Notes: generated by a model not told the origin, from the letters alone. DNA of 43,439 nucleotides from CAVRZY01 sp963725415 (GCA_963725415.1 CAVRZY010000245.1:1-43439); one strand, 5' to 3'; counted from the first letter of the stretch, positions 22,612-31,882 are shown. Numbers and translations are program-made.

Positions 22612-24041
22612 GGCAGAGGAATCCCGGTGCGGAAGGTGACCGGGCAGGGGCCGCGGTAGCGACCCACAACCGTCCGGTTCGGCACGGCCTGCTCGAAGCG
22701 GGGGTAGAAGAGGGTTTCTTCGACGGCTGGGGTGAGTCGTGGATCGAGGCGTATGTCGATGGAGACGCCGGGATAAAGGTGAAAGAAGACCTCGATGTCG
22801 TGGATGCCCTGTCCCTCCAAGTTGTCGGTGAGCGTGAGGCATCCGTCCGCCAGCTCGATTCGGCGCGTGTGCGTGAGGGGATGGGCCAGGCGGCGGTAAC
22901 CGTCGTGGGCGGCTTCGGCCCAGGTGCGGTGATCGGTACTTACGTCAAAGGGCCGGGCACGCCGCGCCACCCGGAATGCGTGCCAGACCTCGGATTGATC
23001 CAGAGCATCCACTCGGAGGGTGTTGTGCGCCGCGGTGCCGCGTTGCCACTGGCGTTCGGGGCCGTTCTGGTAAGTGGAAATGCCTGAGTTGACCAGCAGG
23101 CGGCGCCCGCGATGGGAAAGCTCGAAGGAGAGCGTGTCGGCGTGAGCATGGCCGGGCTGGTAGTCGGGGCCGATGGGGGCGGCATCGAAGAGGACGGCAG
23201 TGGTATCGGTCTCCAGGCGGATGTAGCCGCTGTCCGAGAGTGGGACAGCCTTCTCGGCGACCCCCAGCCGCTCGCCGTAGCCGAACAACTCCTCGGGCTC
23301 GGGCGCCAGCCCGAAGGTTGCATCGTTGAAAAAGGAAATCCGCCCGTCCTGATGGAGCATCTGCCGCAACCAGCCCAGCATCCCTGCGGCGAGCGGGGAC
23401 CAGTCGGGGAGCAATCCCGGGTAGGCGCGGCCGAGGTTGATGAGGTCGAGCAGGTCTTCGAGAATGAGGGAGTGGTACATGGGACTGCGCTCGAAGTGGG
23501 CGCCATCGCGGAGGATCTGCTCTGGAATCTCACGTTCGAGGAGGGTGAGGCCTTTGCGCAGCCACTGGCCGGCGTGGAAAAAGCAGCCGGCGAACACCAG
23601 GGCTTTGGCGTTGACGAAAAGATGATTCGCCAGAAGGTGAAACTCAAGGCGCCGCGACAGCCACTCGGCCTGGCTCGCCAGGCTGCCCGCCATTCGATCC
23701 CCCGGAGCCCCGCCGTTGAGAACGTACTTGATCCAGTTGACTACGCGCAGCGACAGCGGATAAGGTTCCCACCCCGGTCCTCGCCCCGGCCGGTTCTCCT
23801 CGATCCAGCGCTCAATGATCTCACTGCTCGGAATGTGGTGGTAGTGCAGGCTGTACTCGCGAAGCCGGGATGGCTGCCTCAGCGGAGCCGGCGCGTGCCC
23901 GATAGACCGGATCCAAGGCCCGCGCCGCGCGCGCAACTGGAGCTGTGGGAACCGCGGCCTCCACGCAAACCGTCTCACCAGGCGGTTCGTGATCTGGACC
24001 GGTTTCAGGTGCCGAACCGTGTGAAACACCAGCAGAGCCAA
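22608..24041 (-). CDS. Heparinase II/III-like (alginate-lyase fold) protein
   Basis: 477 residues. An (alpha/alpha)-toroid N-terminal domain has ANHLFVNAKALVFAG (138-152) and YHSLILEDLLDL (189-200). The beta-sandwich domain contains GHAHADTLSFEL with His298 and His300, then LLVNSGISTY and AHNTLRVDALDQS with His339, conserved in the heparinase II/III family. No obvious signal peptide is present. Genes of this family beside a bi-domain oxidoreductase recur in exopolysaccharide loci, where they may trim uronate-containing polymer. A 5' remnant of a paralogue lies at 18325-18574. Confidence 0.87.
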   Translation of the reverse strand: MALLVFHTVRHLKPVQITNRLVRRFAWRPRFPQLQLRARRGPWIRSIGHAPAPLRQPSRLREYSLHYHHIPSSEIIERWIEENRPGRGPGWEPYPLSLRVVNWIKYVLNGGAPGDRMAGSLASQAEWLSRRLEFHLLANHLFVNAKALVFAGCFFHAGQWLRKGLTLLEREIPEQILRDGAHFERSPMYHSLILEDLLDLINLGRAYPGLLPDWSPLAAGMLGWLRQMLHQDGRISFFNDATFGLAPEPEELFGYGERLGVAEKAVPLSDSGYIRLETDTTAVLFDAAPIGPDYQPGHAHADTLSFELSHRGRRLLVNSGISTYQNGPERQWQRGTAAHNTLRVDALDQSEVWHAFRVARRARPFDVSTDHRTWAEAAHDGYRRLAHPLTHTRRIELADGCLTLTDNLEGQGIHDIEVFFHLYPGVSIDIRLDPRLTPAVEETLFYPRFEQAVPNRTVVGRYRGPCPVTFRTGIPLP

Positions 24042-24092
24042 CTTGACACCCGGCCTGATCCCACCGGCCTAGCGGCGCTATACTTGAAGTCG

Positions 24093-24374
24093 ATGGGAAC
24101 GGTCACCGAAATCGGCAGCCTGATCTCGCGGCGCCCCGACATTCGCGGGGGGCGGCCCTGTATCGCCGGTACCGGCGTCTCCGTACGCCGCATCGCTCAG
24201 TGGCACAACATGGGCCTGATTCCGGAGGAGATCGTGCGGAAGTTCGGGCAGCTTTCGCTGGCGCAGGTTCATGCCGCTCTTGCTTACTACCACGCCAACC
24301 GGGCGGAGATCGAGGCCGACCTCGAAGCAGAAGCCCACATGACGGAAGCGCTGGAACAGCAGCACCGGCGCTGA
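24093..24374 (+). CDS. DUF433 antitoxin-like protein
   Basis: 93 residues from ATG 24093. Typical DUF433 sequence: RRPDIRGGRPCIAGTGVSVR, then IAQWHNMGLIPEEIVRKFG and LAQVHAALAYYHANRAEIE, a helix-turn-helix of the VapB-like type. DUF433 genes usually precede PIN-like DUF5615 genes in toxin-antitoxin pairs, as here. It is divergent from the heparinase-like gene with 51 bp between starts. Confidence 0.87.
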   Translation: MGTVTEIGSLISRRPDIRGGRPCIAGTGVSVRRIAQWHNMGLIPEEIVRKFGQLSLAQVHAALAYYHANRAEIEADLEAEAHMTEALEQQHRR

Positions 24375-24383
24375 TCCCGGCCT

Positions 24384-24746
24384 GTGAGCCAAATCGACAT
24401 CTACATCGACGAAGACGCTATGGACAGCGACCTTGTCGCGGCGCTTCGTTCCCGCGGAGTCAAGGTGATCACCGCTGTCGACGCCGGCCTCGTCGAAACG
24501 GCCGATGAACAACAGTTGGCCTTCGCCACCGAGCACGGTTGCGTCCTGTATACCTTCAACGTCTCCGACTTCTATCGGCTTCACACGCAGTGGGTCAGTG
24601 CCGGGCGAGAGCATGGCGGTATTATTCTGGCGCCGCAACAACGGTACTCGGTCGGCGAGCAGTTGCGCCGCATCCTGCGGCTGCGCGCGACCGTGACTGC
24701 TGCCAGCATGCGGAACCACGTCGAATTTCTTGCAAACTGGGGCTGA
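24384..24746 (+). CDS. DUF5615 PIN-like toxin candidate
   Basis: 120 residues from GTG 24384, nine bases after DUF433. The N-terminus IDIYIDEDAMDSDLVAALRS matches the DUF5615 metal-binding Asp/Glu start; GVKVITAVDAGLVETADEQQ, FATEHGCVLYTFNVSDF and HGGIILAPQQ follow. PIN-like proteins of this family are presumed nucleases paired with DUF433 antitoxins. It is convergent with the oxidoreductase gene, 33 bp away. Confidence 0.85.
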   Translation: MSQIDIYIDEDAMDSDLVAALRSRGVKVITAVDAGLVETADEQQLAFATEHGCVLYTFNVSDFYRLHTQWVSAGREHGGIILAPQQRYSVGEQLRRILRLRATVTAASMRNHVEFLANWG

Positions 24747-24779
24747 CGCCCTCTGCGTCCCCAGCGCCTTTGCGGTGAG

Positions 24780-26834
24780 TTACTTCGCCGCTTCGAGCGT
24801 TGCCCTGGTGACCTCGATCGCCTCTTCGAGCGGGATGGGGGAGGGCTGTCCGGTCCGCACGGCGCCGATAAATGCGGCCATGGCGTTCCTGTGCCCCTTG
24901 TCTTGCCGCCACAGGTTCATCTTGCGGAACCCGGGCCAGCCGTAGGCTCGAAGGCGGCGAAAATTGTCGAGCTGGAGGATGCGGCCGTCGCAGAATACCT
25001 CGAGGCGCTCCTTGGGCAAGGACTTGTGCCCATTCGCGAAATAGTGGACCGCGCCGGTGGAGCCGCCGGCAAAGGTGAGGGTGATGGTGACCGTATCCTG
25101 GCTCAGCCGGGTAGCGGCAGCCGAGGCGATGGCCGAGCCGGCCAGGAAGCGCAAGAGGTCGATGAAGTGGCAGGCCTCGCCAATGATGCGCCCGCCGCCC
25201 TGCTCGGGGTCAAGGGTCCAGTGATCGGCCGGTATGGGTCCGGCGTTGACGGTCATGATCATGGACTTGGGCTGCGGCAGGCCTTTCAGCAGCTCGCTGA
25301 TTTTGGTGACATGCGGGGCGAAGCGCCGGTTGAAACCGACCATGACGATGGGGGGCGCCGGGAGGGAGGCGTATAGAGATTCGATCTCATGCAGTTCTTC
25401 GGACTTGATGGCGAGCGGTTTCTCGACGAACACGTTCTTGCCCGCCTTTAACGCGTCGCAGACCAGGCGCGCGTGGCTATCGTGGCGCGTGGCGACGACC
25501 ACGGTGTTGATGGCCGGGTCGGCGATAACCTCGGCGCTGTCGGTGGTGGCAGTGGCGAAGCCGAATTTCCTGGCCGCGTGCGCTGCCGAGACCCCATTGC
25601 TGTCAGCAACCGTCTTGAGCCAGGCGCCGGATTCGCTGATCGCGGGGAGCAGCATCCTGAGGGCGTGCTGCCCGGCCCCGATGAAAGCAACCGCAACGCG
25701 GGCGGCGGGGGCTCTGGGCGGCGGGGGCGAATCAAGGTACACGGTCCTGGCGCGAAGCTGGTCCTCGGGTTTCTCCGGGTACTCCAGCAGGACGCCGAGG
25801 TGCGGCTCCTTGCCGAGAATCACTTCGTAGGCCTGCTGGGCCCGCTCAAACGGGAAGCGGTGCGTGATCAGGGGGGTGACATCCAGCTTGCCTTCGGCCA
25901 TCAGTTGCAGCACGGCTTCGAAGTTGCGCTGGGCTGTCCAGCGGACGTGGCCGATGGGGTAGTCCTGACCGCGGTCTTCGTAATTCGGGTCGTAGCGCCC
26001 GGGCCCGTACGAGCAGGACACCTGGAAGGTGAGTTCCTTCTTGTAGAAATCGTCGCGCGAGAGCTCCAGGCCCGTGGCACCCACCAGGATGATGCGGCCG
26101 CGCTTGCGGCACATCTGGGCGGCCTGGTGTACGGGCTCGCTGCTCGGGGTCGCGGCAGTGATCAGAACGCCGTCAACGGTGTCCGCCGGCGAGGCCGGCC
26201 GCGCGCCGAGCTGGCAGGCGAGTTCGAGACGCCGCGGGTCGGGGTCGATGCCTACGACGAAGCAGCCGTGAGCGCGGAGGATCTGGACCGTGAGAAGCCC
26301 GATAAGGCCCAGGCCCGTGACAGCGAAGGTTTCGCCCAGGGTGGGCTGGGCGAGGCGGACCCCCTGGAGGGCGATGGCCCCCAGCACGGTGAAGGCCGCG
26401 GCTTGGTCGGTGACGTTGTCCGGGATGTGCGCGCAGAGGTTTTTCGGAACGCAAACCACTTCAGCGTGGGGTCCGTTGGAGGCGACGCGGTCGCCCGCCG
26501 CGAACCCGGTCACCCCGGGACCAACTTCGAGCACCAGGCCGGCGTTGGAGTAGCCAAGCGCGACTGAGTGGTCGAGCTTAGCGCGCACCGAGTCCAACGT
26601 GGCCAGCAGGCCGTCGGTTCGGACCTTTTCGATTACCTGGCGGACCTTGTCCGGCTGCTGGCGAGCCTTGCTGATCCACCCGGCCCTGCCGAACTCCAGG
26701 AGCATGCGCTCGGTGCCGGAGGAGATCAGCGAGGCGCGGGAGCCGATGAGCACCATGTTCCCCTGGGCTTCTGGGCAGGGAACTTCGGTCTGCCGCAGCG
26801 CGCTGGTACGGATGCTTCCGAGGATCTGCTGCAC
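24780..26834 (-). CDS. Bi-domain oxidoreductase (zinc-type alcohol dehydrogenase plus Gfo/Idh/MocA)
   Basis: 684 residues in two fused enzymes. The first ~365 residues are an MDR/alcohol-dehydrogenase-like domain (LGYSNAGLVLEVGPGVTGFA, FAVTGLGLIGLLTVQILRA). The rest is a Gfo/Idh Rossmann domain (VAFIGAGQHALRML, NVFVEKPLA) with its substrate domain (GGGRIIGEACHFIDLLRFL). This fusion is typical of polysaccharide and capsule loci, though its exact reaction is not established. A 3' remnant of a paralogue lies at 19382-19621. It ends 5 bp from the ligase-like gene. Confidence 0.88.
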   Translation of the reverse strand: MQQILGSIRTSALRQTEVPCPEAQGNMVLIGSRASLISSGTERMLLEFGRAGWISKARQQPDKVRQVIEKVRTDGLLATLDSVRAKLDHSVALGYSNAGLVLEVGPGVTGFAAGDRVASNGPHAEVVCVPKNLCAHIPDNVTDQAAAFTVLGAIALQGVRLAQPTLGETFAVTGLGLIGLLTVQILRAHGCFVVGIDPDPRRLELACQLGARPASPADTVDGVLITAATPSSEPVHQAAQMCRKRGRIILVGATGLELSRDDFYKKELTFQVSCSYGPGRYDPNYEDRGQDYPIGHVRWTAQRNFEAVLQLMAEGKLDVTPLITHRFPFERAQQAYEVILGKEPHLGVLLEYPEKPEDQLRARTVYLDSPPPPRAPAARVAVAFIGAGQHALRMLLPAISESGAWLKTVADSNGVSAAHAARKFGFATATTDSAEVIADPAINTVVVATRHDSHARLVCDALKAGKNVFVEKPLAIKSEELHEIESLYASLPAPPIVMVGFNRRFAPHVTKISELLKGLPQPKSMIMTVNAGPIPADHWTLDPEQGGGRIIGEACHFIDLLRFLAGSAIASAAATRLSQDTVTITLTFAGGSTGAVHYFANGHKSLPKERLEVFCDGRILQLDNFRRLRAYGWPGFRKMNLWRQDKGHRNAMAAFIGAVRTGQPSPIPLEEAIEVTRATLEAAK

Positions 26835-26839
26835 GTTTT

Positions 26840-28267
26840 TTAGGTGGCCGCCCGTTGCTTGTCGCTGGTCGCTAGCCCCTCAGCCCTGAGAAGCGACTTC
26901 ACAGCTCTAAACTTCCCGTTGTTCTCTCGCTCAATCTCGCCGATGTATTCGAAGTTGAGCCGCAACTGTGGGCTGATCCATTTGTGAATTTCATCGGCAA
27001 CGAAGCGCTCGTCCCTGGAACCATAGGCCGGCCGTCTCACGACTCGAACTGTGATCTCGCCCAGTTTCTCCTGCACGATCTGGCTTTCTTTCACATTCGA
27101 CGCTTCTTTGAAGATGTAGTCAAACCGCATGATCCGGCGGCCTTCGGGAGTGATAACGTAATCGTCGGTGCGGCCATCAATGGCGACGAGAACACGCGAT
27201 TTTCGCCCGCACCGGCACACGGAGTCGCTGTTCTCCCAGATGCCCGTGTCTCCGGTGTCATAGCGTATGAACGGGAAATCAGGGTTCGCAAATCCGGTGC
27301 ACACAATCTTGCCTCGTATTCTCCCATTCGCGAGATTCTGAGGCTCGAGGCACTCCAGAATGCCGAACTCAAAGTCCTCGTGGTAGAGGAATTCGGGGCA
27401 CTGAGAGGCGTTTCCGCATCCCTCAGAAAGGCCGTACTGATCGGTAAGGACGGCGCCGGTGTACTCTTCGATATCATGGCGCTGGTATTGAAGCACGTTC
27501 TCTGCACCCGTCACAATCACCCTCGGGGGCGCCTTCAATTTGTGGCCGGACTCCTTCGCGGTCAGGGCAAGCGCGTGAATGACCGAGGGATACCCGCTGT
27601 AATAAACAAAGTCGTGTTCGTTAAGAAAACCTACTACGTCCGCGATTTTGACCGGGGTCAGATGATGCATGTTGATCAGGGCCTGCCGCATCGGCCGGTT
27701 CCACCTCCAATAAGGCGGCCGTTGCTGGTTGGGAGGAACTACGAGCTTGCCAGTGAAATTCGCGTGCCAGTCGTCACATTGTAAGCCGAAGCGCATTCTA
27801 TGACGCCACCATACGGCCCACTGAAAAGCAATTGAGGATTTTGCTGAGTAGAAGTGCAGGCTTTTGCCCGTCGTCCCGCTCGTGTGTCTTAGGAGGAGCT
27901 CGCGGCTGTTGGCTTTCTCAGACACCAAGCGCTCGAAATTGTGACGGACGCCCTCTTTTGTCAACACAGGAAGTTTTTGCAGGTCCGCGCGGCAACGGAT
28001 GTCCTGCGGTGCCAGTTTCGCCTGTCCCATTAGGTCCCGATAGTATGGGACGCTATGGTAAGCGTGTCCAATAAGTTGTCGCAGGTTTTCGTCTTGGTAT
28101 GCGCTGATGTCCGCTGACGTGCAGTATTCGGAGTCCAGCAACTGGGCCAGCGTGCGACGGAAAAACGGCCCAAATCTTACCCGGGCCTCTTTCCTTCCGT
28201 AGTACCAGCAGGCGAGATTCTGCAAGGCAACCGGAAGGTAAGGGTAAATCACCGACAGGTCAGCCAT
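26840..28267 (-). CDS. CapK/phenylacetate-CoA ligase-like adenylate-forming protein
   Basis: 475 residues. ANL-family features: LLLRHTSGTTGKSLHF (phosphate-binding loop), VIVTGAENVL, DQYGLSEGCGNASQCPE, FIRYDTGDTGIW and the C-terminal RRIMRFDYIF region. Cys residues in VCRCGRK may bind zinc. CapK-like proteins occur in capsule clusters and may activate a carboxylate used to decorate the polymer; the substrate is unknown. The last codons overlap a degenerate heptad repeat (26854-26876), which may have altered the C-terminus. Confidence 0.85.
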   Translation of the reverse strand: MADLSVIYPYLPVALQNLACWYYGRKEARVRFGPFFRRTLAQLLDSEYCTSADISAYQDENLRQLIGHAYHSVPYYRDLMGQAKLAPQDIRCRADLQKLPVLTKEGVRHNFERLVSEKANSRELLLRHTSGTTGKSLHFYSAKSSIAFQWAVWWRHRMRFGLQCDDWHANFTGKLVVPPNQQRPPYWRWNRPMRQALINMHHLTPVKIADVVGFLNEHDFVYYSGYPSVIHALALTAKESGHKLKAPPRVIVTGAENVLQYQRHDIEEYTGAVLTDQYGLSEGCGNASQCPEFLYHEDFEFGILECLEPQNLANGRIRGKIVCTGFANPDFPFIRYDTGDTGIWENSDSVCRCGRKSRVLVAIDGRTDDYVITPEGRRIMRFDYIFKEASNVKESQIVQEKLGEITVRVVRRPAYGSRDERFVADEIHKWISPQLRLNFEYIGEIERENNGKFRAVKSLLRAEGLATSDKQRAAT

Positions 28268-28279
28268 TGGCAGGCGGCA

Positions 28280-28942
28280 TTACCAGAGCCCAGGCACCAA
28301 GCGATACCTTACTCTCTGGGCGTATTTTGGGTATCCGGTGAGTTCTTGCAAGAGAACGCGCTCCTCGATCAAGATGCGGCGCGGATAAAGCCCGAGTCCA
28401 ACCGCGATGGGAGCGAGTGACAACCAGGAGCCGAGCGCGAGGCCGCTGGATACCATATTGAGGATGCCTGACAGATAGCCCGGGTGCCTGACGGCCTTAT
28501 AGGGGCCCGCTGTTATGAGGTGGTGCTCCCGCTCGCTCTGGATCCGGACGACCGATGAATAGAACGGGTTGACCTTTAGCGCCCAGCAACGCAAACCGAC
28601 AGAAAGAGCAAATGCGGCAAAGCCAAGAGACTGAAGGGAGGATGGCACTCCGTCAGACCAGTGGAACCGCCCAACGTCGAGACTGGCAATTACCCAGTGG
28701 GCGCCCAGAATCGGAAAGTGCAGGAAGCCCATCACCCGGTCTCTTCCCCCAGAGCCTGGGCGTCGGCGCTCTTGCCGCAGGGGCGCTGCCTGGACGAGGC
28801 CAGCCACTAATGCAGATATGGCGTACAAAGCCAGATAAGCCCACAGGACTGGCAAATCGAGTCTGCCCGCGAAGCCGAATAGTAACCCCCCGAGGAGGGA
28901 ACTCAGCGCGAACCACCTCGCTAGCAGTGCGTATGCGTTCAC
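28280..28942 (-). CDS. Isoprenylcysteine carboxyl methyltransferase-like membrane protein
   Basis: 220 residues with about five membrane segments. The ICMT/PEMT C-terminal signature is present: GPYKAVRHPGYLSGIL, then EERVLLQELTGYPKYAQRVR and the ending YRLVPGLW. Bacterial members methylate diverse small or lipid substrates. In this cluster it may modify a lipid-linked or polymer component. It lies 12 bp upstream of the ligase-like gene. Confidence 0.83.
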   Translation of the reverse strand: MNAYALLARWFALSSLLGGLLFGFAGRLDLPVLWAYLALYAISALVAGLVQAAPLRQERRRPGSGGRDRVMGFLHFPILGAHWVIASLDVGRFHWSDGVPSSLQSLGFAAFALSVGLRCWALKVNPFYSSVVRIQSEREHHLITAGPYKAVRHPGYLSGILNMVSSGLALGSWLSLAPIAVGLGLYPRRILIEERVLLQELTGYPKYAQRVRYRLVPGLW

Positions 28943-28958
28943 TGTAGAAAAAGCCGGA

Positions 28959-30413
28959 TCAGGAGTAGCTATTCCGAAGGAGTGGGGGCGAAGAACGGCG
29001 CTCGATGTGGCCTTCCCAGCCGAAGTGTGGCCGGAAATGAAAAGTGCTCTCGTACGGTATCTGCGGTAGGAGGCCGTTCCATTCCGGCTTGTTGCTCACC
29101 AACCGCACATCTCGCCAATCCCAATCCGCCAATGGGTAATGCTTGCATTGGAACGCCTGTCGGACGATGGGAATTTTGTCAGGATCGAAACCCATCAGGA
29201 TGGCGCAGGCAGCGTCCACGCTGGGGGCGTTCGTTCCGAACAGGATGATGCCGGCGTGCACTGGGTCGGGATTCATGGGACCGTTTCCTTCACCGGCGAT
29301 GATGCCGTCCACGATCACGAAATGCCTTTTGCGGTTCTCCGGTGTGGGCGGGCGCATCGTGCCGTCGGGGTTGCCGTAGAGTAGGATCTTGTTCAGGTCG
29401 AGGCACATGCGCCAGACCGTATCGTTGCCCCACCAGTTGCCGCTGCGGATGACCTCTTCGGTGTCTCCGAAGAGATGGCTGCCGGCCCGCCGAGCATGCC
29501 GGTGCAGCCGAGTGCCCAGTGCCGGCAGCCGGAGTGAAATGTGCCGGAGCTGTCGCGCCAAAGTTCGCTCCATTCGGTGCTTTAGGCTGAGATCCGGCCG
29601 CTCGTCGCCCTTCCTGCCGAGCCCGGCCTCGGTATGATGTGGCAGCCAGTTTTTGTCTCCGCTGATCCCCACCAGATTTTTCAGGCTCACCGTAATGCCA
29701 GCCTTCTTGTGAGTCTTCAGTTTCGGCAGGCTGATGAGGACGTCCGCGTCAATCGCCGTTCGGGAGACCAAGTACTCGTGATGCCCGTGGCTGTGGTGGA
29801 GGTTCACCTCGCTTTCGTTATAATCGGCCCCGTAGTATCTTCCGGCCCCGTCATGGTCTGCGAATTCGCTATACTCGCCGAGGTCGAAGGCCACGTAATC
29901 CCTCGGGTCCCCTGGCAGTTTCCTGCGCTCGAAGATCACGCCATCGCGATTGACCCACTCCTCGCGCCGGAGGTCGAGCACCTCTAACTCAAGCCCCTGA
30001 GCCCGGTAGTACTCCTTCAAACTGTCGAGCCCGAGAAGCTTGCGAATCGCCTGGAAAGAAGCGTCCGCCTGCGGCGCGTCAGCGACGATGACACTCCCGC
30101 GGCCGTCCATGACCTTGAACACGTAATCCGCCACCGCGCGTATCACGCTACCGTGCGTCACCGTGTACCGCCAGCCTTGCGGGTCGCGTGGGTGGGCTTC
30201 CTTGATGAGGTTCGGTTTGAGGACCACGGTCTCGCCGGGGTGGATGAGCTTCTTCAAGAGGTTCCAGCGATTGGTCCCGATGTTTCCCTGATCCAGATCA
30301 GCTAGGGCAACGCATTGCTCGCTAGCGTCCCTGAGGCCATTGCCGCCGCCCCTCAGCTCCGCGGGGTACTCCGCGCTAGTGGCTACTGAGACAACAGACC
30401 CTTGGTGCTGCAC
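28959..30413 (-). CDS. DUF362 domain protein
   Basis: 484 residues from GTG 30413, preceded by AGAGGA five bases upstream; the longer frame to 30548 begins with low-quality sequence. DUF362 features: ETVVLKPNLIKEAH, TVTHGSVIRAVADYV, GSVIVADAPQADASF, SLPKLKTHKKAGITVSLKNL, and FGTNAPSVDAACAILMGFDP near the C-terminus. No ferredoxin-type CxxCxxC cluster is visible. DUF362 proteins have no settled function; their presence in polysaccharide loci is recurrent. It ends 16 bp before the ICMT-like gene. Confidence 0.8.
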   Translation of the reverse strand: MQHQGSVVSVATSAEYPAELRGGGNGLRDASEQCVALADLDQGNIGTNRWNLLKKLIHPGETVVLKPNLIKEAHPRDPQGWRYTVTHGSVIRAVADYVFKVMDGRGSVIVADAPQADASFQAIRKLLGLDSLKEYYRAQGLELEVLDLRREEWVNRDGVIFERRKLPGDPRDYVAFDLGEYSEFADHDGAGRYYGADYNESEVNLHHSHGHHEYLVSRTAIDADVLISLPKLKTHKKAGITVSLKNLVGISGDKNWLPHHTEAGLGRKGDERPDLSLKHRMERTLARQLRHISLRLPALGTRLHRHARRAGSHLFGDTEEVIRSGNWWGNDTVWRMCLDLNKILLYGNPDGTMRPPTPENRKRHFVIVDGIIAGEGNGPMNPDPVHAGIILFGTNAPSVDAACAILMGFDPDKIPIVRQAFQCKHYPLADWDWRDVRLVSNKPEWNGLLPQIPYESTFHFRPHFGWEGHIERRSSPPLLRNSYS

Positions 30414-30722
30414 GCGTCCTCTGTTGTTTGACGTACCTGTGTGATAACGTGGGAGCCGCGCGCTCTTGGAACTGTGAAGTGGACCGACGGCGCTCGGACG
30501 ATTTTCGGGTTCCCCGTCTGGTTGTCGTGTCAGTTTACGGCGCTGCAACCCGCCGCGAGGCCCTGCTGGCTGGCAACCCCATTACGACGAGCCTGCGAAC
30601 GAAAATCCTACAGGCTTCCGCAAGCGAACCGAGCGTTCCCAGTGATGAGGGGCATGACTCCCGAACTGGACCCGAAACAAGTTGCAGTACCCAGGTCTGA
30701 CCAAGCTGTTGGGCCCGGCAGT
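30414..30722. other. Gene-free stretch of about 310 bp
   Basis: Open frames here are short and resemble no family. It separates the glycosyltransferase tail from the DUF362 start, so a promoter for the DUF362-to-WbuB part is possible. I could not point to -35/-10 boxes. Confidence 0.4.
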
Positions 30723-30971
30723 CTACGGCCGCTGTGCTGCTGCCTCGATGATGGACGCAATCTGCTCTGCCACGGTTTTGGGTTCGAAAGCAGACTTTCG
30801 AATCGCAGCTTCCGCCTTCAAACGCTGGGCCAATTCTGGCCGCGAAATCAGACCGATGACGCATTGCGCAAGGGAGTGTGGAGCAAGTGGATCGAAATAG
30901 ACGGCGGCAGGACCGGCCACCTCCCGTCCGAAGGGCAGATCAGATACGGCGAGAGGGCATCCCGCATTCAT
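30723..30971 (-). pseudogene. Glycosyltransferase C-terminal piece after frameshift
   Basis: 82 codons reading MNAGCPLAVSDLPFGREVAG, then AVYFDPLAPHSLAQCV, the donor-site end of a GT4 transferase. It is the missing tail of the gene at 30968-31882. Restoring one base at ~30985-30995 gives LDESFGLPLAEAMNAGCPLA, the standard GT4 ESFG(L)PxxEA motif, and a single 386-residue protein. Confidence 0.75.
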
Positions 30972-31882
30972 AGCCTCAGCGAGCGGGAGCCGAACGATTC
31001 GTCCAAGCTAGGAAAAACGGCGACACTGCTTTGCTGCATTGCATACCTGGCCTCCTTCTCAGAAAGGGTTCCGAGCCAAGCCACGTGGTAGTTCATTCCC
31101 AGTTCCGTCACGAGCCTGTGCAGCCGGGAAATGTAACCAGTTTCAGGATTCAGGCCGCCATTTGCCGCTTCTATCGTAAGCAGTAGCGTGACATTCGGGT
31201 ATCGCTGTGCGATCCTCGGTAGGGCTCGGATCAGTGTCGCGTGGTTCTTGTGTGGAAATCCGTGGGCAACATACAACAGCCTTGGGCATCCGCAGCTGTC
31301 GATTAATTTCTGTTTCTGTGGTCGTACTTCCCCATCTGTCTGGATGGAGGGAAAACAGCCCGGAACGACCCGTATCTTCTCAGCCAAATCGGGATCTAGG
31401 TTCGCGAGCCTTCGCTGCATGTCGGGCGTCTGCACGATCACAAACCTACTGCTCGACGCTCCGCGGACGATAAGTCGACGGAGCCCCCGCAGTTTGATAG
31501 TGTCAAGGATGCCGATGTTACGTGCCGTAGCGCTCTCAAAGGCCAGCGGCTGATGAATATAGACTACCTGCGGGACGACAGGCCTTCGAAGAGCCACGTT
31601 TGCGAACGAGAACAAAACGGTGGCCGAACTGGCGCGCAACATTCGGGGCAATGTGGCCTGTAGCCACAACAACCGGCCCAGTTGCGAGTTGCCCAGCGAG
31701 ACATGCTTAATCTGAACCCGTTCTCCTGCTGGGGGATCATCGAATTGCCGGGCAGCCCGAGGCAGGAGGAAAACCTGCCAGTCCCACTGCGGTCTCGCAG
31801 CAGGCAGCGAGACGAGAAACTGTCTGAGCAGGGTCTTCCCGCCACCCACCCGGATTCCGACCGCATCAATTGCCACTAGCAT
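30968..31882 (-). CDS. GT4 glycosyltransferase, N-terminal and central part (frameshifted)
   Basis: From ATG 31882 (MLVAIDAVGIRVGGGKTLLR). It contains PQVVYIHQPLAFES, a mid-protein LLYVAHGFPHKNHATLIRAL and VAWLGTLSEKEARYAMQQS, then VAVFPSLDESFG, where the frame is lost. The remaining C-terminus is at 30723-30971. The group is like mannosyl/hexosyl GT4 enzymes; the sugar is not assignable. It overlaps the preceding glycosyltransferase gene by 17 bp. Confidence 0.8.
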   Translation of the reverse strand: MLVAIDAVGIRVGGGKTLLRQFLVSLPAARPQWDWQVFLLPRAARQFDDPPAGERVQIKHVSLGNSQLGRLLWLQATLPRMLRASSATVLFSFANVALRRPVVPQVVYIHQPLAFESATARNIGILDTIKLRGLRRLIVRGASSSRFVIVQTPDMQRRLANLDPDLAEKIRVVPGCFPSIQTDGEVRPQKQKLIDSCGCPRLLYVAHGFPHKNHATLIRALPRIAQRYPNVTLLLTIEAANGGLNPETGYISRLHRLVTELGMNYHVAWLGTLSEKEARYAMQQSSVAVFPSLDESFGSRSLRL

